From the NCBI RefSeq assembly GCF_030604785.1, contig NZ_JAUVVF010000011.1, positions 1 to 64,000 of the forward strand: DNA of 64,000 bases, read 5' to 3'. Below are positions 43,144-52,095 of the stretch, piece by piece (the stretch's first letter is position 1; the number at the start of each line of letters is the position of its first letter). The DNA is from Paracoccus sp. (in: a-proteobacteria). GTDB taxonomy: Bacteria; Pseudomonadota; Alphaproteobacteria; Rhodobacterales; Rhodobacteraceae. The position numbers and the translations under genes are program-made. The notes under the pieces are model-generated. The model was given only the letters and a program-made list of their open reading frames with translations. It did no database searches and had not been told where the DNA came from.

Positions 43144-44012
43144 TGGCCGGACGCAGACTTGATGCCGAGGGGCGGGCAGGGCTGGCCCTGATCTCGCCGC
43201 CGCTTCTGTTCGCGCTGCTGATCCTTGCGGCGCCGCTGCTGACCATCCTGGCGACCAGCTTCCTGACCGACGGCTATCTCGAGATCATCCGCGAGCCGAC
43301 GCTTGCGAATTACACGCAGGTCTTCACCGATCCCATCGTGCGGGTGGTGATGCTGCGCTCGCTTGGCGTGGCGGCGATGGTGACGCTGGTGACGGTCGTG
43401 CTGGCCTTTCCGGTCGCCTATTACGTCAGCTTCCATGTCCGCCCGGAACGCAAGGCGATGTGGCTGTTCCTGATCACCATTCCCTTCTGGACCAGCTACC
43501 TGATCCGGGTCTTCCTGTGGAAGGTGATCCTGGGCTTCAACGGGGTGGTCAACACGACGCTGACCGGCCTTGGCATCATCGATGCGCCGCTGACCTTCAT
43601 TCTCTACAACGTCAATTCCATCGTGATCACGCTGGCCCATGCCTATGCGCCCTTTGCGATCCTGCCGATCTTCATCGCGCTGGAAAAGATCGACCGCTCG
43701 CTTCTGGAAGCCGGGCGCGATCTGGGCGAGAGCCGCCTGATGACCTTCTGGCGCGTCACGCTGCCGCTGGCCATGCCGGGGGTGATCGCGGCGGTGCTGA
43801 TCGTCTTCATCCCGACCATCGGCGATTACGTCACCCCCGAAGTGATCGGCGGCGGCAAGATCCCGATGATCGCGAACCTCATCCAGGTGCAGATGCTGGC
43901 GCTGGACAACCGGCCGCTTGGTTCGGCGCTGGCGGTGACGACGATGGTGATCGTGGCGCTGGTCAGCGTGCTGTTCCTGGCGCTGAACCGCCGCTTTCTG
44001 AGGGGGCGCTGA
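43143..44012 (+). CDS. potB: Polyamine-type ABC transporter permease (PotB/PotH-like)
   Basis: A 289-residue inner-membrane permease starting MAGRRLDAEG after GGGGGA; the longer ORF start is unsupported. About six hydrophobic segments are present, with the family landmarks TYYV-like PVAYYVSFHVRP, FLITIPFWTSYLIRVFLWKVILG, and the EAA loop LEAGRDLGESRLMTFWRVTLPLAMPG, then IPTIGDYVTPEVIGG. These are typical of spermidine/putrescine importers. It is coupled to potC by a 1-nt overlap. Confidence 0.9.
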   Translation: MAGRRLDAEGRAGLALISPPLLFALLILAAPLLTILATSFLTDGYLEIIREPTLANYTQVFTDPIVRVVMLRSLGVAAMVTLVTVVLAFPVAYYVSFHVRPERKAMWLFLITIPFWTSYLIRVFLWKVILGFNGVVNTTLTGLGIIDAPLTFILYNVNSIVITLAHAYAPFAILPIFIALEKIDRSLLEAGRDLGESRLMTFWRVTLPLAMPGVIAAVLIVFIPTIGDYVTPEVIGGGKIPMIANLIQVQMLALDNRPLGSALAVTTMVIVALVSVLFLALNRRFLRGR

Positions 44013-44827
44013 TGAAGGCCAATTCCGGGCGCGGCCTTCAGGCCTATGTGATCCTCTATCTGCTGTTTCTCTATGCGCCGATCCTGCTTCTGCCGATCTT
44101 CGCCTTCAATTCGGGAACCGTGATCGCCTTTCCGCTGCAGGGCTTCACGACGGAATGGTTCGCGCAGATGTGGGGCAATGCGACGCTGCGGCGGGCCCTG
44201 TCGAATTCGCTGACCATCGCGGTCTCGGCCTCGATTCTGGCGACCTGCCTGGGGATCTTCGCGGCGCGCGCCTCGACGCGCTATGTCTTTCCGCTGAAGG
44301 GCGGCGTGATGGGCTTCATCATGCTGCCCATGGTCCTGCCCGAGATCATCGTCGCCATGTCGCTGCTGGTCGTTCTGCTGGGCATGGGGGTGCAGCTGTC
44401 GATCCTGACGGTGATTGTCGGACATACGCTGATCTGCATGCCCTATGCGATCGCGGTCCTGTCCACGGCCTTTTCCAGCCTTGACCGCAGCCTTGAAGAG
44501 GCCGCCTATGATCTGGGCGAGACGAAATGGGGCGCCTTCCGGCTGGTCACGCTGCCCCTGGTCATGCCGGGCATCATCAGCGCGCTCTTGATCAGCTTCA
44601 CCATCAGTCTGGACGAGTTCATCATCGCCTTCTTCCTGGCGGGGAACGAGCCGACGCTGCCCACCTACATCTTCAGCCAGCTGCGCTTTCCGCGCGCGAT
44701 CCCGGTCATCATGGCGCTCGGGACCGTGCTGGTGATCCTGTCGGTCGTCCTTCTGGCGCTCGGCGAATATTTCCGTCGCCGGGGCAATGCCCGCATCGGC
44801 GGCAAGCCCACCGGAGGGTTGCTGTGA
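44012..44827 (+). CDS. potC: Polyamine-type ABC transporter permease (PotC/PotI-like)
   Basis: A 271-residue second permease starting MKANSGRGLQ. It has the PotC-type features YLLFLYAPILLLPIFAFNSGTVIAFPLQGFTTEWF, FIMLPMVLPEIIVAMSLLVVL, the EAA loop LEEAAYDLGETKWGAFRLVTLPLVMPG and SFTISLDEFIIAFFLAG. The 455-residue ORF beginning at 43460 is an out-of-place extension through potB. It pairs with PotB as the channel. Its stop overlaps the GTG start of potA. Confidence 0.91.
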   Translation: MKANSGRGLQAYVILYLLFLYAPILLLPIFAFNSGTVIAFPLQGFTTEWFAQMWGNATLRRALSNSLTIAVSASILATCLGIFAARASTRYVFPLKGGVMGFIMLPMVLPEIIVAMSLLVVLLGMGVQLSILTVIVGHTLICMPYAIAVLSTAFSSLDRSLEEAAYDLGETKWGAFRLVTLPLVMPGIISALLISFTISLDEFIIAFFLAGNEPTLPTYIFSQLRFPRAIPVIMALGTVLVILSVVLLALGEYFRRRGNARIGGKPTGGLL

Positions 44828-45921
44828 CCGAAAAGCCGATGATCCAATGCCACGGCGTCCACAAGTATTACGGCGAATACCACGCGCTGCGCGGGATCGA
44901 CCTGACCATCCGCGCGGGTGAGTTCTTCTCGCTTCTGGGGCCGTCGGGCTGCGGCAAGACCACGCTTCTGCGCACCATTGCCGGGTTCGAGGGGATCAGC
45001 GACGGCGCGATCCTGATCGACGAACGCCGCATGGACGAGGTGCCCGCGAACAAGCGGCCGACGAACATGGTGTTCCAGTCCTACGCCATCTTCCCGCATC
45101 TGGCGGTTGCCGAGAACGTGGCCTTCGGCCTTCGCCGCGATCCGAGGTCCAGGGCCGAAAAGGCGGCGGCGGTCGAAGAGGCGCTGGCCATGGTCGGCCT
45201 GCGCGGCTACGGGGCGCGGGCGGCGCATGCGCTGTCGGGCGGGCAGCGCCAGCGGGTCGCGCTGGCGCGCGCGCTGATCCTCAAGCCCAAGGTGCTGCTG
45301 CTGGACGAACCCCTGTCCGCGCTGGATCGCAAGATGCGCGAACAGATGCAGGTCGAGCTGATCAAGCTGCAACGCCAGGTTGGCATCACCTTCGTTCTGG
45401 TGACGCATGACCAAGAAGAGGCGCTGGTCATGTCCGACCGCATCGCCGTGATGTTCGAGGGCGAGATCGCGCAGATGGACAGCCCCGAGGCGCTTTACGC
45501 CCGCCCCGCCACGCGCCGCGTCGCGGATTTCATCGGCGTGATGAACTTCCTGCCGGTGACGATCCTGTCCGAGGACGGGCAGGGCGCGCTGGTCGATGTG
45601 GCGGGCCTCGGGCAGGTCCAGATCCCCGCCGACCAGATCAGCCGCGCCAGCCCCGATGATGACGGCCCCAGCATCGGCTTCCGCCCCGAGACGATGACGC
45701 TGGTGACACCGGGTCAGGCCCATAACCAACCGCGCGAATCCGAGGCCACGATCGACGAGGTCGTCTATTACGGCGACATGACCTATTACGATCTGCGGCT
45801 GGACGGGGCGGGCAAGGTCGTCCGCATCTCGATGCGCAACGTCTTCGGACGGGATGTGCAATGCGTGGGCACCCGCACCCGGCTCGCCTGGTCGCCCGGT
45901 TCGCGGGTCCTGTTCCGCTAA
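44824..45921 (+). CDS. potA: Polyamine-type ABC transporter ATPase (PotA-like)
   Basis: A 365-residue ATPase with a GTG start overlapping the potC stop (GTGA). The ABC domain has Walker A GPSGCGKTTLLRTI, signature [15 protein letters not shown], Walker B VLLLDEPLSALD and the switch His in LVTHDQEEAL. The C-terminal TOBE regulatory domain (FIGVMNFLPVTI ... IGFRPETMTLV ... YGDMTYYDLRL) matches PotA. No binding-protein gene (potD/potF) lies on either side, so the substrate-binding component must be encoded elsewhere. Confidence 0.93.
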   Translation: MTEKPMIQCHGVHKYYGEYHALRGIDLTIRAGEFFSLLGPSGCGKTTLLRTIAGFEGISDGAILIDERRMDEVPANKRPTNMVFQSYAIFPHLAVAENVAFGLRRDPRSRAEKAAAVEEALAMVGLRGYGARAAHALSGGQRQRVALARALILKPKVLLLDEPLSALDRKMREQMQVELIKLQRQVGITFVLVTHDQEEALVMSDRIAVMFEGEIAQMDSPEALYARPATRRVADFIGVMNFLPVTILSEDGQGALVDVAGLGQVQIPADQISRASPDDDGPSIGFRPETMTLVTPGQAHNQPRESEATIDEVVYYGDMTYYDLRLDGAGKVVRISMRNVFGRDVQCVGTRTRLAWSPGSRVLFR

Positions 45922-45924
45922 GCT

Positions 45925-47259
45925 CTAGCGCGGGGTCAGGCGCAGCCAGACCCCGTCCGCCGCCCGGATCGTCAGTCGTGCCACGGGGCGGGGGCGTTGC
46001 TCCGTGACCTCCATCCGGTGCGCGCCGGCGATGGCGGCCAGCATCACCGGCCCCTCGACCATGGCGAGGGCAGCGCCGGGGCAGGCGCGGGGACCGGCGG
46101 AAAAGGGCAGATAGGCCTGCCGGGCGCTGGCCTTGCCCTCGGGGCTGTCCCATCGTGCCGGGTCGAAATCGTCGGGCCGGTCCCACAGCCGCTGATGACG
46201 GTGCAAATGCCAGGGCGAGATCGTCAGCTGCGCCCCTTTCGGCACGTCACGGTCGCGGAAGCGTTCGGGCCGCGTGGCCTCGCGCGCGAACATGGCGACG
46301 GCGGGATAAAGCCGCAGTGCCTCGCGGAACACCGCCCGGCTGGCCGTCAGTCGCGAGACGCAGGCGAAATCCTCGCCCAGCAGCGCGGACTCGGCCGCGA
46401 CGCGGTCCTGCCATTCGGGATGTTCGGCCAGAAGCCACAGGGCCCAAGCCAGAACCGAGGCGCTGGTCTCGTGCCCGGCCAGAAACAGCACCGCGACCTG
46501 GTCGATCATTTCGGCCTCGGTGAAGCAGGCGCCGGTCTGGGGATCGGGCGTCGTCATGATCTTGGTCGCTAGATCGTCGGGCGCGGTCCCCGCCCGGATC
46601 GCCGCCATGCGTTCCGCGACCAGCCCCGCGATCAGGCTCCTGATGCGCCCTGCCGTCTGCCTGGTGCGGTGCGAATGGGGGCGGGGCAGCCAACGCGGCA
46701 GGGGCAGCAACGCGGCCAGATTGACCAGCGGCTGCGCCTCCTGATGCTCGCGAAAGGCGGAAAAGACCTCGGCGGCGATGCCGTGCTCGACCGGGATCGA
46801 GAACAGGCTGCGAAAGATCACATCCGCCGCCGCATGGGCGGCATGTGGTTCGACATCAACCAGACCCTCGGGCAGGCGGGCGGCGGCGGCATGGGCGGCA
46901 TCGAGGATCGCGGCATAGCTGTGCCGGACGCGTCCGCCTTCAAAGGCCGGGTCGATGATGCGGCGCTGATGCGCCCAATCCTCGCCATTCGAGATGAAGA
47001 CCCCGTTGCCCAGCAGCGGCGCCAACCCCTCGCGCATCCGGTTCGATTTCGGGAAGTCTTCGGGCCTTTCCTGAAGAATGACCTTCAACAACTTGGGATC
47101 GTTGCAGAAAAAGCTGTGGATCAGCGGATTGCGGAACTCGGCCATCCAGGCGCGGTAAAGCCGTTCGGGCAGGGCGGCCAAGAGGTCGCTCCGAAAGCCG
47201 CGCATCAGGCCCAGAAGAGTGCCGCGCCCTTCGGCGCCGCGCGGGCGCGGTGCAGTCAT
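45925..47259 (-). CDS. Cytochrome P450
   Basis: A 444-residue soluble P450 from the ATG giving MTAPRPRGAE, which overlaps the upstream stop; the 520-residue ORF is an unsupported extension. It has the I-helix oxygen site LFLAGHETSASVLAWAL, the K-helix ExxR in VFREALRLYPAV, the PERF-like region (FDPARWDSPEG) and the heme loop FSAGPRACPGAALAMVEG with the Cys ligand. NGEDWAHQRRIIDPAF resembles the C-helix WxxxRR of fatty-acid and carotenoid-type P450s. No dedicated ferredoxin or reductase is adjacent. The substrate is unknown; the coupled hydrolase gene suggests a lipid-like compound. Confidence 0.93.
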   Translation of the reverse strand: MTAPRPRGAEGRGTLLGLMRGFRSDLLAALPERLYRAWMAEFRNPLIHSFFCNDPKLLKVILQERPEDFPKSNRMREGLAPLLGNGVFISNGEDWAHQRRIIDPAFEGGRVRHSYAAILDAAHAAAARLPEGLVDVEPHAAHAAADVIFRSLFSIPVEHGIAAEVFSAFREHQEAQPLVNLAALLPLPRWLPRPHSHRTRQTAGRIRSLIAGLVAERMAAIRAGTAPDDLATKIMTTPDPQTGACFTEAEMIDQVAVLFLAGHETSASVLAWALWLLAEHPEWQDRVAAESALLGEDFACVSRLTASRAVFREALRLYPAVAMFAREATRPERFRDRDVPKGAQLTISPWHLHRHQRLWDRPDDFDPARWDSPEGKASARQAYLPFSAGPRACPGAALAMVEGPVMLAAIAGAHRMEVTEQRPRPVARLTIRAADGVWLRLTPR

Positions 47260-48440
47260 GGCCGCGCGCCGACCGGCCGGGTGATCCGTCCGGGCGAGGG
47301 TTTGCGACCCGCGAAACGCTGCGCCAGCGTCTGCGGTCCGGCGGTGATGGCAAAGTAATCGTAATCGCCCGGCCGGTCGAAGGCGCAGAGATACTGGAAG
47401 TGCAGCCTGAACCAACGGTTGTGGATCTCGCGCTGCTTTTCGGGCGACAGGGTCTGCGTATAGGCGGCCGAGATCACCAGCGGCCAAAGCTGCCCCTCGC
47501 CCCCTGCGCCGCAGACCGCGACCGGATCGCAGAGCGCAAAACAGCAGGCATCGCCCGGCGCGGTCACGTCCAGCCAGAAGATGTCGTCGCGCCGCGTCAG
47601 CCAGGCCAGATCCTCGCGCAGACGTCCCGCATCGGGCAGGAAGGCCGCCATGGGCACGACATGGCCGAGCGTCAACAGCGACAGGTCCGGCCCCTGCGGG
47701 CGGCCCTGACGCAAGAGATCGGCCAGCACCGACACCGCCAGATAGGCCCCCGACGAATGGCCGACGACCAGAACCTCGTCCAGATCCTCGGCCAGAACCT
47801 CGGTCAGGCGGGTGCGGAACTCGGCCAGCCGTTCCTCCAGCGCCTGCGGATAGGCGCCGCGATGGGCGGCGGTAAAGGCGTAATCATGCATCAGGTAATA
47901 GGCGAAAAGCCGGTGATCCAGCCGCCGCCCCAGGATCAGGATGCCGCAGAACGCGGCCAGCCCCGCGACAAGCCCGGCCCAGATCCCGGCGAGGGCCGCA
48001 ATCGCCCAGCCCGCCAGAAGCCCCGCCAGCACGGCCAGCAGGAACTGCGCCGACAGGATTGCGATCGGATAGAGCGCGGCGATGACCGGCCCCCGCCTGA
48101 GCCGCATCAGCCGCGTCAGCGTGCCAGTCGCGATATAGGTCCAAGCGGTGCGAAGAAGCTGGGCATAGGTGCCAGGAATGCCCGCCCGCATCGAGGCCTG
48201 CACGATGTCGGACCAGACCAGAACCTCGATCCGGGTCTCCGCCTCGGCGTCGCCCATGCGCGATGCGACGCCCCACGAGAAACGCTGCGGGTCGGGCCCG
48301 GTTGGCAGCATGGACAGTTCATGGCCCGAGATCCGCGCCTGTTCCGCACCCTCGCGGCGATAGAGTTCGCGGTAGCGGCGTGGCGGGATCGGGTCGAAGC
48401 CCGGCAGATACAGCACGCGGCGGCGGAAGGGGCGGGTCAT
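47256..48440 (-). CDS. Membrane-embedded alpha/beta-hydrolase-like protein
   Basis: A 394-residue protein with two long hydrophobic stretches in the middle (IAALYPIAILSAQFLLAVLAGLLAGWAIAAL and IWAGLVAGLAAFCGILIL) and a C-terminal hydrolase core containing DEVLVVGHSSGAYLAV, the GxSxG nucleophile elbow. It opens RRRVLYLPGFDPIPPRRYRELYRREG. I do not recognise a named family. A lipase- or esterase-like enzyme with a membrane anchor is the best description; the Asp and His of the triad cannot be assigned with certainty. Its stop overlaps the P450 start by 4 bp, so the two are probably one functional pair. Confidence 0.8.
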   Translation of the reverse strand: MTRPFRRRVLYLPGFDPIPPRRYRELYRREGAEQARISGHELSMLPTGPDPQRFSWGVASRMGDAEAETRIEVLVWSDIVQASMRAGIPGTYAQLLRTAWTYIATGTLTRLMRLRRGPVIAALYPIAILSAQFLLAVLAGLLAGWAIAALAGIWAGLVAGLAAFCGILILGRRLDHRLFAYYLMHDYAFTAAHRGAYPQALEERLAEFRTRLTEVLAEDLDEVLVVGHSSGAYLAVSVLADLLRQGRPQGPDLSLLTLGHVVPMAAFLPDAGRLREDLAWLTRRDDIFWLDVTAPGDACCFALCDPVAVCGAGGEGQLWPLVISAAYTQTLSPEKQREIHNRWFRLHFQYLCAFDRPGDYDYFAITAGPQTLAQRFAGRKPSPGRITRPVGARP

Positions 48441-48519
48441 CCGAAGGGCCTTTCTGTCGCCACGCAGAATAGAGCCTGCGCCCCGCGCGGCAAGCCCTCG
48501 GGACGAATTCGACGCAAAA

Positions 48520-49203
48520 TCAGCGTGCCCGCCAGCGTGCCTCCAGCGCCTCGATCGCGGCGATGCGCTGCGGGGCGGGGGGGTGCGACAGGAACCAGAC
48601 GGGCGCGCCCACGCCCTGCGCGCCGGTCAGCCGTTCAAGCTTGCGGAACAGCGATTTCTGCGGCTCGGTCCCCAGACCGGCCTTGATCATCAGGGCGCTG
48701 GCGAAGCGGTCGGCCTCGAACTCGTCCTGACGCGACAGGCGGGCCGCCACGGCTGTGGCCACCAGATTGGCGATCCATGCGCCAAGGCCGGGAAGAAAGC
48801 GCCCCAGAACCCCTGCCAGCGCCAGCCGGATGGCGTTCTGCCCCGCGAAGTCGATCATCCGCCGCCTCGCATGGCCCAGACTGACATGGCCCAGCTCATG
48901 CGCGATGACGCTGGCCATTTCCTCGGCCGTGACCTCGCAGGCATCCAGCTTGCGGATGAAGCCGCGCGTCAGGAAGATGCGGCCGTCCGGGGCGGCAAGC
49001 CCGTTCACAGGCTCGACCTCGTAGATATGGGCCTGGATCGGCGGCAGGTCCATCGCGCGCCCCAGGCGTTCCAGCATGGGCGTCAGGCGCGGATGGCGCA
49101 GTGGCGTCGATTTCTGGTTCAGTTCCTGTTTCAGGCGCCATGCGGAAAAGAACCACATCGCGGCCAGATAGAGGATCAGGAGAAGCAGGGGCAAATAGCG
49201 CAT
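48520..49203 (-). CDS. M48-family metallopeptidase
   Basis: A 227-residue zinc protease. One N-terminal membrane helix (YLPLLLLILYLAAMWFFSAW) precedes the catalytic domain. The zinc motif HExxH appears as VIAHELGHVSLGHARRR, and the third ligand lies in DEFEADRFASALM. The tail VWFLSHPPAPQRIAAIEAL matches the M48 SxHPxxxxRI signature. Members such as HtpX and BepA-like proteins act in membrane or envelope quality control. There is no TPR extension, so this is a minimal form. It lies between the hydrolase and VWA genes on the same strand. Confidence 0.92.
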   Translation of the reverse strand: MRYLPLLLLILYLAAMWFFSAWRLKQELNQKSTPLRHPRLTPMLERLGRAMDLPPIQAHIYEVEPVNGLAAPDGRIFLTRGFIRKLDACEVTAEEMASVIAHELGHVSLGHARRRMIDFAGQNAIRLALAGVLGRFLPGLGAWIANLVATAVAARLSRQDEFEADRFASALMIKAGLGTEPQKSLFRKLERLTGAQGVGAPVWFLSHPPAPQRIAAIEALEARWRAR

Positions 49204-49251
49204 GCCCGCAATATGGTCGCAACGCGCCAGCCCTGCCAGAGCCTGCGGCGC

Positions 49252-50433
49252 TTAGCCCAGAATTCGCATGGCGCGCGTCAGCCCGTCCAGCGTCAGGGGC
49301 ATCATTCGGTTCTCGAAGATACTGCCGATCATGCCGATGGATTGGGTATGCGGCCAATGCGCCTCGGGGACGGGGTTCAGCCAGACATGGTCGGGAAAGG
49401 CGCCGGTCAGGCGGCGCAGCCACGTCTCGCCCGATTCAGGGTTCCAGTGCTCGTTGGCGCCGCCCGGGACGGCGATCTCGTAGGGCGACATCGAGGCATC
49501 GCCCACAATCACGCATTTGTAATCGCGGCCAAAGCGGTTCAGCACATCGAAGGTCGGCGTCTGTTCGGTCCAGCGGCGGCGATTGTCGGTCCACAGCCCT
49601 TCATAGATGCAGTTGTGAAAGTAGAAATGCTGCATGTGCTTGAATTCGGCCCGCGCGGCGCTGAACAATTCATCCACGACGCGGATATGGTCGTCCATGC
49701 TGCCGCCCACATCCAGAAACAGCAGCACCTTGACCGCGTTGCGCCGTTCGGGCCGGGTCTGCACGTCGATATAGCCGTGATCGGCGGTGGCGCGGATCGT
49801 TGCGGGCAGGTCCAGTTCCTCGGCCGCACCGTGGCGCGCCCATTGGCGCAGGCGTTTCAGCGCGACCTTGATGTTGCGCGTGCCAAGGGCGACCGAATCG
49901 TCGAAATCGCGGAATTCGCGCTTGTCCCAGACCTTGACGGCGCGACGGTGGCGGCTGGCATCCTGGCCGATCCGCACGCCTTCGGGGTTGTAGCCATAGG
50001 CGCCAAAGGGCGAGGTTCCCGCCGTGCCGACCCACTTGCTGCCGCCCTGATGGCGAGCCTGCTGTTCGGCCAGCCGCGCGCGCAAGGCCTCCATCAGCGC
50101 CTCGAAGCTGCCGCTGCCCCGGATCGCTGCCTTTTCCTCGTCGGACAAAACCTTCTCGGCCAGCTTTTCCAGCCATTCGCGGGGCAGCGCGCGTTCGTTG
50201 ACCAGCGCCTCGAGCGGGATCTCGGCCAGCCCCGAGAAGCTTTCGGCAAAAGCCCGGTCGAAGCGGTCCAGATGCCGTTCGTCCTTGACCAGCGCCACAC
50301 GGGCAAAGTGGTAGAAGCCCTCGACCGTCCAGCCCGCGACGCCGGCCTGAAGCCCCGCGATCAGATCCAGCCATTCCCGCAGCGAGACCGGAACCCCGTT
50401 CCGGCGCAGGCTGTCAAGGAAGGGCAGGAACAT
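49252..50433 (-). CDS. VWA-domain protein (CoxE-like)
   Basis: A 393-residue cytoplasmic protein. The N-terminal half is helical (FLPFLDSLRRNGVPVSLREWLDLIAGLQ; FYHFARVALVKDERHLDRFDRAFAESFSG), and the C-terminal half is a von Willebrand A domain with a MIDAS metal site in KVLLFLDVGGSMDDHI and CVIVGDASMSPYE. This architecture is common in alphaproteobacteria, usually next to a MoxR AAA+ ATPase with which it forms a chaperone-like pair; no MoxR gene lies in this window beside it. The preceding 54-aa membrane-protein gene overlaps it by 1 bp. Confidence 0.9.
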   Translation of the reverse strand: MFLPFLDSLRRNGVPVSLREWLDLIAGLQAGVAGWTVEGFYHFARVALVKDERHLDRFDRAFAESFSGLAEIPLEALVNERALPREWLEKLAEKVLSDEEKAAIRGSGSFEALMEALRARLAEQQARHQGGSKWVGTAGTSPFGAYGYNPEGVRIGQDASRHRRAVKVWDKREFRDFDDSVALGTRNIKVALKRLRQWARHGAAEELDLPATIRATADHGYIDVQTRPERRNAVKVLLFLDVGGSMDDHIRVVDELFSAARAEFKHMQHFYFHNCIYEGLWTDNRRRWTEQTPTFDVLNRFGRDYKCVIVGDASMSPYEIAVPGGANEHWNPESGETWLRRLTGAFPDHVWLNPVPEAHWPHTQSIGMIGSIFENRMMPLTLDGLTRAMRILG

Positions 50434-50597
50434 CAGGCCATCCGGTGAATGATGATCGTGGCAAAGACCCCGATCATCGCAAGGCCCAGCCCATAGGCAA
50501 AGGCATATTGCGCCTTGTCGCGACGGTTGCCGCGCAATTGCGCGGCGCGGCGCCAGCCGAGCAGGGCTCCGAAGATGGCGGCGGCGATGACGATCAT
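50433..50597 (-). CDS. 54-residue small membrane protein
   Basis: This ORF is below the track's length cut-off. It starts MIVIAAAIFGALLGWRRAAQ, with AGGAG eight bases ahead, and continues to KAQYAFAYGLGLAMIGVFAT and a short IIIHRMA tail. Two hydrophobic helices flank a basic loop (RRAAQLRGNRRDK), so it should be a hairpin membrane protein with the loop inside. Its TGA overlaps the ATG of the VWA gene. The good ribosome site, codon use and overlap make it a likely real gene; its function is unknown. Confidence 0.75.
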   Translation of the reverse strand: MIVIAAAIFGALLGWRRAAQLRGNRRDKAQYAFAYGLGLAMIGVFATIIIHRMA

Positions 50598-50678
50598 GGG
50601 CGGCGCTCCTGTCTGTGCAGGCCGGGGATAGCTTGGCCCGCGCCTGCCCGCAACCGGGCAGGGCCAGTCAGCGGCAGG

Positions 50679-51383
50679 TCATGGGGCATCGGGCTGGCGG
50701 GCGCGGTCCAGAAGTCGTTCTACCTCGGGTCCGATGGCCGCGACGATCTGGCGCACGCCCTCGGCATTGGGATGGATGCGGTCGTCCTGCATCAGATCGG
50801 CGATGGACAGGCCCTGCGTCGCCTTTTCGCCAAGGGGGCCAAGGAAGTCGGGCACCAAGATCGCGTCATGTTCCTGGGCCAGATCGACATACATCGCCTC
50901 GAAGTCGCGGCGGAAATCGGGGCCGTAATTGCCGGGCGCGGGCAGTCCCGCCAGCAGGACAGGCACGCCCGCCGCCCCGGTCGCGGTCAGGATCGCGTCC
51001 AGATTGGCGCGGCTGGCGGCCGGGTCGATCCCGCGCAGCAGGTCATTGCCGCCAAGCGCGACGATCATGGCATCGGGCGCCTCGGCCAGGGTCCAGTCGA
51101 TGCGGGCCGCGCCGCCCGCCGTCGTGTCGCCCGATACGCCCGCATTGATCACCGTCACGTCATGGCCGCGATCGGTCAGCCAATCCTGCAGCACGGGGAC
51201 GAAACCCTCGTCCTGCGGCAGGCCGTAGCCCTGCGTCAGACTGTCGCCCAGTGCCGTCAGGACCAGCGGTTCCGCCGCTACCGGCGACGCCGCCAGCATC
51301 ACCGGCAGGATTGTGACCGCCGCGCGGTTGCGCAGCGCGCGCCGCGCCCCATATCCTGCCGCAGGTGCGAAAAGCCGAAGCAA
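50679..51383 (-). CDS. tesA: Arylesterase / acyl-CoA thioesterase I-like GDSL hydrolase
   Basis: A periplasmic SGNH hydrolase with the four family blocks: VLTALGDSLTQGYGLP (Ser), INAGVSGDT (Gly), VALGGNDLLRG (Asn) and DRIHPNAEG (Asp, His). The signal peptide core is RNRAAVTILPVMLAASPVAA. The start is uncertain: no ATG or GTG gives a full signal peptide, so I chose an in-frame TTG at 51383; the first ATG (51299) would leave a signal that is too short. It is divergent from a ybbA-ybbP pair, the same neighbourhood as tesA in E. coli. Confidence 0.88.
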   Translation of the reverse strand: MLRLFAPAAGYGARRALRNRAAVTILPVMLAASPVAAEPLVLTALGDSLTQGYGLPQDEGFVPVLQDWLTDRGHDVTVINAGVSGDTTAGGAARIDWTLAEAPDAMIVALGGNDLLRGIDPAASRANLDAILTATGAAGVPVLLAGLPAPGNYGPDFRRDFEAMYVDLAQEHDAILVPDFLGPLGEKATQGLSIADLMQDDRIHPNAEGVRQIVAAIGPEVERLLDRARQPDAP

Positions 51384-51390
51384 AGCAGGG

Positions 51391-52095
51391 ATGAACGAGA
51401 TGACCGAGCCCGTGATCCGCCTTGAAGACGCCCGATTGACGCTGCAAGGCAATGCCGGTCCGGTCGAGATCCTGCGGGGCATCACGCTGGACGTGGCGCG
51501 CGGCGAGACGGTGGGGTTGGTCGGGCCATCGGGTTCGGGCAAGTCGTCGCTCCTCATGGTCATGGGCGGGCTGGAACGCGCCACTGGGGGGCGGGTGCAG
51601 GCGCTTGGTCAGGATCTGACGGCCCTGAACGAGGACGCGCTGGCCCGCTTTCGTCTGGGCAATATGGGGGTGGTGTTCCAGTCCTTCCACCTCATCCCGA
51701 CGATGACGGCGCTTGAAAATGTCGCGACCCCGCTGGAACTGGCGGGAATGGCTGACGCCTTCGACCGCGCGGCCGAGGAACTGCGCCGTGTGGGCCTAGG
51801 CGCGCGGATGGACCACTATCCCGGCCAGATGTCGGGGGGCGAACAGCAGCGCGTCGCGCTGGCCCGCGCCGCCGCGCCGCGCCCGGCGATCCTGCTGGCG
51901 GACGAGCCGACCGGCAATCTGGACGGCGCGAACGGGCAGGCGATCATGGACCTGCTGTTCGGCCTGCGCGCCGATCACGGCGCGACCCTGGTTCTGGTGA
52001 CGCATGCTCCTGACCTGGCCGCGCGCTGTGACCGTGTCGTGCGTCTGGCCGATGGCCGGATCGATGCCTCGGCCATCCCGCAGGCCGCCGAATGA
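51391..52095 (+). CDS. ybbA: ABC transporter ATPase, YbbA/LolD type
   Basis: A 234-residue ATPase from the ATG giving [10 protein letters not shown]. It shows Walker [15 protein letters not shown], signature [14 protein letters not shown], Walker [14 protein letters not shown] and the His switch [14 protein letters not shown]. The [18 protein letters not shown] segment is typical of the MacB/LolD/YbbA group. It overlaps the 845-residue FtsX-like permease gene and is divergent from tesA, which points to YbbA rather than LolD. These complexes move or extract molecules at the outer face of the inner membrane rather than importing nutrients. Confidence 0.93.
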   Translation: MNEMTEPVIRLEDARLTLQGNAGPVEILRGITLDVARGETVGLVGPSGSGKSSLLMVMGGLERATGGRVQALGQDLTALNEDALARFRLGNMGVVFQSFHLIPTMTALENVATPLELAGMADAFDRAAEELRRVGLGARMDHYPGQMSGGEQQRVALARAAAPRPAILLADEPTGNLDGANGQAIMDLLFGLRADHGATLVLVTHAPDLAARCDRVVRLADGRIDASAIPQAAE

